64,000 bases of DNA from Geranomyces variabilis (Eukaryota; Chytridiomycota; Chytridiomycetes; Spizellomycetales; Powellomycetaceae): assembly GCA_027603065.1 (NCBI GenBank), contig JADGJP010000016.1, positions 422,652-486,651 on the forward strand, read 5' to 3'. The stretch's first letter is position 1; every line of letters begins with the position of its first letter. Positions 58,336-64,000 of this stretch are shown piece after piece. Below the pieces are notes generated by a model. That model did no database searches. It was given only the letters and a program-made list of their open reading frames with translations, and was not told the origin of the DNA. The position numbers and the translations under genes were made by a program.

Positions 58336-59468
58336 ATGTCCTCTGTGACCCGCCGCCTCGAGCGTCCACCACCACGTTCTCGTCCCGCTCCCGCTGGCCC
58401 CAACCCACCCTTCACCAGCCCATCCCACCCACTTGCAATCGCCCTCAGAGCACTAAGCAACGCATTCCGCGAGGTAAAGGCGAGAAAAACAAATCAAAGT
58501 GGGGGCAAACGCCTGACCACCACCATCGCCGAGAGGAACTCACTCCAAAACTCTCCATTTCCCAGAAACACACAACCAGCTTCCCGGCCTACCAGCACCT
58601 TCTCACCACCCACTCCTCCTCACTACCCACCCTCCTACCAACATACAACCCGCTCCTCTCCTCTCCCGCAATCACAATCCACCTCCTAAACATCGCCCCA
58701 CCACACCCCATCTTCACCCTCTTCACCCTCTACTACCTCCACCACGCCACACCACCACCATACCGCCGCCCATTCGCGCTCTCGCCTACGCAGTTTGCGG
58801 ATTTATACGGGTTTTATTTGCGGTGTGTGGGTGGTGGACGCGGCTACGAGGATGCGGTTTGGTGTTATGGGGAGCTGAGACGGGGTGGTGCGTTGTGGAT
58901 TGTGCCGGATATTGTTGTTGCGATGGGGGCGGAGGAGGAAGGTGGGAGTAGTAAGAGGAGGATGAGGTATGGGGATTTTGCGAGGGTGTTTTTGAGGGAG
59001 GAGGCGGGTTTGCTGTCGACGAGGACGACAACTCCGGCTGCGTCGGCGGACTCGGATGAAAAGGATGAAGACATCAACGACGACAACGACGACGACGACG
59101 ACGATGATGATGACAATGATGCATCTCATTCAGACGAATTGCAACCACCACCACCGCCACCACCACCGCCGCCATCAACGCTCGGCCAACTAGAACACAA
59201 CTACAACGCTATCAAAGCCGCATTAGGCGAACCGCTGTCCGACGACGCCCACGCCCACGCCCACGCCAATGCAGGCATTCATCAGTCCCTCGACACAATG
59301 GTTGTTTTGCCGCTTCGGCAGGCAGACAGCTTGCGCGCGGCTTTGCGCGCGCAGTTGTTGGCCCATAGCGAGGAGCCGATCCCGACTGCCAGTCTGAATG
59401 CTGCTGCAGCTGCGCCCGCGACGGCGACGGCAGCTAGTACGAGGAAACGGGGGAGGAAAGATGCATAG
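58336..59468 (+). CDS. Uncharacterised protein with acidic/proline-rich C-terminal half
   Basis: Two exons, join(58336..58473,58536..59468), 356 aa; the intron has donor GTAAAG, a CTGAC branch site and acceptor GAGAG. The N-terminal 180 residues are Pro/Thr/Leu-rich with a helical core (AYQHLLTTHSSSLP, FALSPTQFADLYGFYLRCVG, GYEDAVWCYGELRRGGALWI), which suggests a small folded domain that I do not recognise. Then an Asp-rich run (D x 12 or more), poly-Pro, a His-Ala repeat (HAHAHAHA), and a basic end (TRKRGRKDA) that could be an NLS. Start 58336 is the first ATG of the frame that splices cleanly. Confidence 0.7.
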
Positions 59469-59727
59469 ATAATCTGATAATGGCCTTTGTATGCATATTT
59501 TGGGTGTGGGCGTGAAGAAGAATGGACCGACACACCGACGCCGGTTCATTTGGGGCCCTAAACAACTGTCGAAATGTTTTGCTTAAGAATATGTTTTCTA
59601 TACAACAAACAAATACAAAACAATAAAACAAAAACGAAGGCAAAAGTGGGTAGGTAGAGAAGACGTCTAAAATCTACAAGAAACAATACGATAAGCGCTA
59701 CATACATACGCGACGCCATCCCTCTCT

Positions 59728-62700
59728 TCACCTCCCACCACGACCAACCCTCACAGCCACAACAACCTTCCCCTTGGCCGCAGCACAAAGCACCATCCAG
59801 TCTTCATCATCACAAACCTCAATCTGGCATCCATCTTCATCCACATACGTCAATCCCAGCACTTTAATGCCCCCCGCACCCTCTTTCCTTCCATCCTCGT
59901 TCTCGCCTTGCAGCACGGCAGCAAACTTATCCTGCAACCGCGCAGTCACAACCCCGAGTGCCGTCGTCCTCGACACCTTCAATAAAATCGTCACGGGCGC
60001 TCGTGCCGCAGGCGGCGTATACTGCGCCTTCAAATGAATAAAATGCGCGCCCAACGCTGTCGTGCTCGTCAACGTGTTGGCCCGTCGCGGGGTTCGGGGT
60101 CCTTGTCCCGCTCGCGTGCTGTTTGTCCTCACGGGCAATTTCCCGCCACCGCTACCACTGGTGGTGGTAAAACTCCTCGGGATCCTAAACTCCGTTTCCG
60201 CGGGCGGCGGGGTAGCATTAAACGTCCGCGCGCGTGCCAGTGTCGCAGGAAACGGCATGGGCGGTGCGTCCCTCGGTGGCGGGTTATCGTATATGATGCC
60301 GTTTTTGACGCTGTTTGACCGCGCGAGGCGGTTCCATGGCGGGATGGTTGGGTCGTCGGGGTCTTGTTGGTTGTCGGTTGTGGGTGGTGGGGACGGTGAT
60401 TTTTTGCTGAGTGTGGTTTTGGCGCGGGAGAGGAGAGAGGGTTTGCGTTGGGGTATATTGGGCAGCGGGGTGGATGCTGCTGTACTCGTCGTCGTTGTGT
60501 TCTCGGCGGCTGTCGCGACGGCACCCAACACAGGGCTCGTGCTGCGGAGATGCGCAGGCAGAGCCGAAAGCGGCGACGACTCGGGTGACGGTGTGCGGCG
60601 CATCAGTAGCGGGTCCGTAAGCGTGCGGTGCAGCGACGCTGGAGCCAAGTCTGGGTGGCGCGGGTATCCCGAATCGGCGCTCATGGGCGGCGGCACTGGC
60701 AAAGCGCTAACCATCGGCGGCGACGGGATTCCCGCTGACACGGTGTTGCCACTGCCTACGTTATCCATAGTCGGCGTGCTCTGGTGGCGGGTCAGCGTCA
60801 TGGCGCGAAGCGGTGCGACGAGGCGTGTCGGCGACTGGTTAACAACCACCACCTGGCGGGCCTGCGGCTGCGGCTGTCCGCGCTCCAAAGTCGCAGTCCC
60901 ATCAACCGCAGGAGCACCAAACGTCGGCGGCGGCGACGGCGAAGCCGACGTAGGTGGGGTCAACGGCTCACGCTCACGATCACGCACAGCCCTCTTACTT
61001 TCAGAAGACTTGCGCGGTCGCATCGTCGAGTCCTGATTCTCGTTGACCGACACCGCGCTGTCTTCACGAGACTGCGCAGTCGGCCTGCGCTTGCTGCTCT
61101 TGCTCCGGCGGCGCTGCACAGGCTGCGCAGCACGCTCTGCAAGGTCGTCCAAGGTCAAAGTCGGAGACGACGCGGATCCGGCACCGAGAATCGCGTACAG
61201 CGACTGCGATTCTTGGAGCAGTCTAGGCAGAGATTTGTCTGCGCTGCGGGGCGAGGAAGAAGCACTAGTAGTTTGTGACCTAAGCGGTGATGTCCGTGGT
61301 GACGAAGAAGGCGTAGTTATTGTTGTTGGTGCTGTGGCAGCAGCAGCGGTAAAGAACGGCGACTGGTTTTCAGCCGAGGTCGAAAACAGCGGTGAGAGCG
61401 TGCCGCTGCTGCTCCAGTTGCGCGAGTGGGAGCGATGAGGAATGTCTAGTATGAGGGCTCCACCGGCAGAGGTTTGACGAGACATAGTAGGCGCAATAGA
61501 ATAAGAGGGAGTATATTCGGATCCGCTGGTTTTGCGAAGCGGAACGGGCGGTCGGGACGTCGCCATCATTGGCGAGGCGGCCGGAACGGTGGTAGTCATG
61601 TAGGTTTGAGGAGTCGCTTGAATGTGCGAGTGCGACGGACGGCGTGGGCTCGCGGCGCCAGAGGAGCCATTGGCGTTACTGCTTTCCGGCTCTGTGAGAT
61701 AATTGCGTGCGCCAGTTTCGCGCAGCAGCGTGTTGAGACCCGGTCCGAACGACATGCCAAAGGACGGGTCAAGAATCATGCGCGACCGCCTCTTATCCTG
61801 CACGGGTTTCAGCCAAGCCTCGTCAAGCTCCACGTCGTCGTCGTCCTCATTGTTGTTGGCAGCAGCACCATGGTATTTCAGGTGCTTGCCCGAGCGCCGC
61901 GCGCTTTTCGCATTCAGCGTTTCGGCTTTTGGTCGCAAGGAGGAAGAGACAGTGCGCGTGTCGATTTTGTGCACTACTGGAAGCGGCAGGTTGAAACGGC
62001 GATCTTGTCGCGCGCGGTTGTCTTCAGATTTTCGCGAAAGGGTAATAAATGGCTATCGACGGAGGGAGGAGAAAACAGGGAAAGACAGCGGAAGGTTTAG
62101 TTAACGACGCAAGGAGAAGAAAAGTGAATCGCTTTATTTTCTCACCTTTTGGGTATTGTTGCCTCGGGCAAGAGACTCAGACTCGCCAGGCGTCTCGTTA
62201 GGCACAGCCGACTCGTTGCCACCGCCGGCGTCCTTTGGCCAGACGCCGAAAAACTCGGCAACAAGGATATTGCGAGTTACGCGCTGGTCCATGTCCAGCA
62301 GCAGACGCACATACTCGTCGAGGCGCACGACACGCTCCTCGCACACAGCGCGCGTGACAAAGAACCTGCTCTTGGGCAGCACGGGTAGACTATCTCGAGA
62401 CGAGGAATTATTAAAGACAGAGGAAGCAGAGTCCGCAGAGTCTGCTGTCGTAGGGTGGTAGTTTGTGGTATCGCGCTTTATCTGTGAAGTCAGGGCCGAG
62501 TGGAAATCGACAAAATGCTCATAGCGGCGCCAGATGCAGTATGGGAGCGAGTGGGCGGCTGCGGCGGCCTCCGCAGCAGCTGCAGCGGCTGCCGAAGACG
62601 GAGAGCGGCCGCGGAGTTGCGCAGAAGGAGATTGTGGGGACTCGCCCTTGCCGCTGCTGTTGTTATTGCTGCCTTGGTGTGTTATGGACGTTGCTGATGG

Positions 62701-62925
62701 CGGCGGAGTGGAAGGTGGGGAGAGAGGCGAGGTCGAGTGGCTGCGGTTGTGTGAATGCAGTAAGGGTTTTGGAAAGACGGTAATTTTAAACCAGTGCTTG
62801 CCGTCGTCGAGCTTGAGGCATTCTGTGACGCGAGCAGTGCGGATTAGGGGAGCGAGCTTGACTGCGGGCGTCAGCGGGCGGTGTGCGGTGAAAGATGAAG
62901 GCGCCGACGACTGTGCGGATGCCAT
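59728..62925 (-). CDS. PX-PB1 scaffold protein (Bem1/p40phox-like ends, no SH3)
   Basis: Two exons, complement(join(59728..62052,62146..62925)), 1,034 aa. The PX domain is near the N-terminus: HWFKITVFPKPLL, an Ala-rich insert, YCIWRRYEHFVDFHSALTSQ, LPVLPKSRFF and VVRLDEYVRLLLDMDQRV. Residues ~280-900 are Ser/Pro/Arg-rich and disordered. The last ~90 residues form a PB1 domain: VTILLKVSRTTALGVVTARL, IKVLGLTYVDEDGCQIEV and CDDEDWMVL, carrying the acidic OPCA motif (DEDGCxxEVxDDEDW) that binds a basic PB1 partner. PX gives phosphoinositide targeting. Fungal Bem1 has SH3-SH3-PX-PB1; here SH3 domains are absent, so it may be a polarity or NADPH-oxidase-type adaptor variant. Confidence 0.85.
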
Positions 62926-63750
62926 TTTCGACGGCGAGCGGAGCGGGAGAGGGGGCGACGAGCGAGAATAATGAAGTATGTATTTACAAACGATCTAAAA
63001 TTCGAAAGCTCAGCAGGCAGTCTTGGCGGTGATTAGGGAAAGGACGCCAAGAAGCGAGCACGATTTTGCGGGGAAAGAGAGAGCGGGAGAGCGACGGAGA
63101 GAAAGTAATCGAGAGAGCGAGCACAGACACCCGCCGGTCAGAACACAGACAGACGGCGACTGGGACATCAACATACACACACGCACACACACGCACACAG
63201 AAGCCCACAGACACACGCGTCTCTCTCTGTCTCTCTCTGTCTCTCTCTCTCTCTCTCGAAAAAAAGAAAGGCTCGAAAGAAAGAAGAAAAAAAAACATCG
63301 CCCCGCGGCGCAAACCCCGCCGCTCTGCCTTCGCACCGGTATTTCGCTGCTTCCCACTCACTCGCTCTCCCTCCCTCCCACTTTGCTCGCTGGTTGGTTG
63401 TTCCGCTCGTTGTGGCGGGGGGAAACGCGTTTCTGTTTCAACTTGAAAGGGGGATCCCGTCGCACAGACACAGAAAACGCGAGCGGGTGCCGCTCAACGC
63501 CACAATTTCATTTTGAGGACGGCTGAAATGACCTCCCCACCCATTGTCCGTTGCGTTCGGACAACGACAGACAGACACGTGGGCGCAGCATTCTAGCCCC
63601 GCTCGAAGTGATGTCGTGTGCGGTTCTGCACCCCTGCAGCCTATGGCGCCGATCTTGGCGCGGCTCGGCTTCATGTCGTAAAGCGCAAAGTCCCGTGGCA
63701 ACCACCACCAAACCTCATCCTTTCCCCCGCCCCTGGCTCTGTTGGCTGAC
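62926..63750. other. Intergenic with CA and CT repeats
   Basis: Promoter region of the PX-PB1 gene on the minus strand. Includes an AC-rich run at about 63170-63215 and a CT run at 63221-63257. No exon supported; the open frames here follow the repeats. Confidence 0.5.
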
Positions 63751-64000
63751 CTATGGCCATCTCCTTGTATGGCGAACAAAATTGAAAAACGGGACACAGA
63801 TTCGATGGAAGGCCTCTGCGCTGTAGTACAGTGACAAGGCTTGCTCTTTAGCCAGGAGGTCCTTCACAGTCTTGTTATTGGACTTATGAAGCACAGCGGC
63901 AATGTCCTAAAAGAAGTGGGTTCTGTGAGATGCATATCGACTTCGACGAAATCATAGACGCGACACGTGACTCATCGCCACCTACGACGCTGACGACTCT
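63751..64000 (-). CDS. 3' end of an uncharacterised gene, truncated by window edge
   Basis: Last exon 63751..63906 (acceptor TTCTTTTAG) encodes DIAAVLHKSNNKTVKDLLAK, then EQALSLYYSAEAFHRICVPF and a basic end before TAG. An upstream exon fragment at 63986-64000 (VVSV, donor GTAGGT) is in phase. A mostly helical, hydrophilic C-terminus of unknown family; the bulk of the gene lies to the right of the window. Confidence 0.5.

Noticed and set aside
60062-61036. 324-codon plus-strand frame
   Set aside because: Antisense of the low-complexity middle of the PX-PB1 gene; Val/Gly/Arg-rich with no family signal.

Overview
The window is fungal nuclear DNA, most likely from a zoosporic (chytrid-type) fungus. 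Genes are dense (about 30 in 64 kb) and almost all are split by short introns of roughly 57-125 nt with GT(A/G)AG(T) donors, CTAAC/CTGAC-like branch sites and CAG/TAG/AAG acceptors. I resolved about 100 introns. Fungal markers are Npr3, a fungal DUF3533/Sng1-type membrane protein, a secreted GH12 enzyme and a bZIP factor. DRC1, a dynein-regulatory-complex subunit found only in organisms with motile cilia, together with the C-terminus of a Na+/K+-type (IIC) P-type ATPase, argues for a flagellated early-diverging lineage rather than a yeast or mushroom.

Layout. 1-7 kb: P-type ATPase tail, an AAA+ ATPase, an exostosin-like glycosyltransferase and DRC1, all on +. 7-13.5 kb: a 1,926-residue minus-strand receptor-like protein with a cytosolic repeat tail, one TM, a Ser/Thr stalk and a C-terminal LRR domain built from symmetric phase-2 exons. 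13.5-16.9 kb: poorly resolved, with three uncertain genes. 16.9-25 kb: SNAP-25/Sec9 SNARE, a GRAM-PX membrane protein, SAMHD1-like dNTPase, and an APH-fold kinase-like protein. 25-32 kb: adenylate kinase, bZIP factor and a CRAL-TRIO protein; each has one oversized intron carrying the same sense-oriented GCGGAGCGAAGC repeat followed by a CT tract. 32-39.3 kb: mitochondrial bS18m, GH12, a decayed mobile-element-like ORF, a cyclopropane-synthase-family methyltransferase, an NXT1/p15 mRNA-export factor and eL13. 40-49.5 kb: a short AFG2-like AAA+ protein, a DUF3533 protein, NPR3, and mitochondrial malonyl-CoA:ACP transacylase. 49.6-64 kb: endophilin-like BAR-SH3 protein, APC permease, PCCB, an uncharacterised gene, a PX-PB1 scaffold and a partial gene.

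There is no operon or pathway cluster. Several divergent pairs probably share promoters (SAMHD1/APH, AK/bZIP, AFG2/DUF3533, NPR3/MCT1, BAR/permease, PCCB/unknown), and several convergent pairs are packed within 70-450 nt. Functional themes recur: mitochondrion (bS18m, MCT1, PCCB, adenylate kinase), membrane traffic and lipid binding (Sec9, PX/GRAM, CRAL-TRIO, BAR-SH3), and nutrient signalling (Npr3, permease, bZIP).

The most unusual signals are the intron-borne repeat family, the set of coding microexons (two of 7 nt, others of 16, 21, 23 and 26 nt), the LRR one-exon-per-repeat structure, a GC-AG intron in DRC1, and several uncommon domain combinations. Exon joins were derived by hand from splice signals, reading-frame continuity and family alignment from memory; no search or RNA evidence was available.
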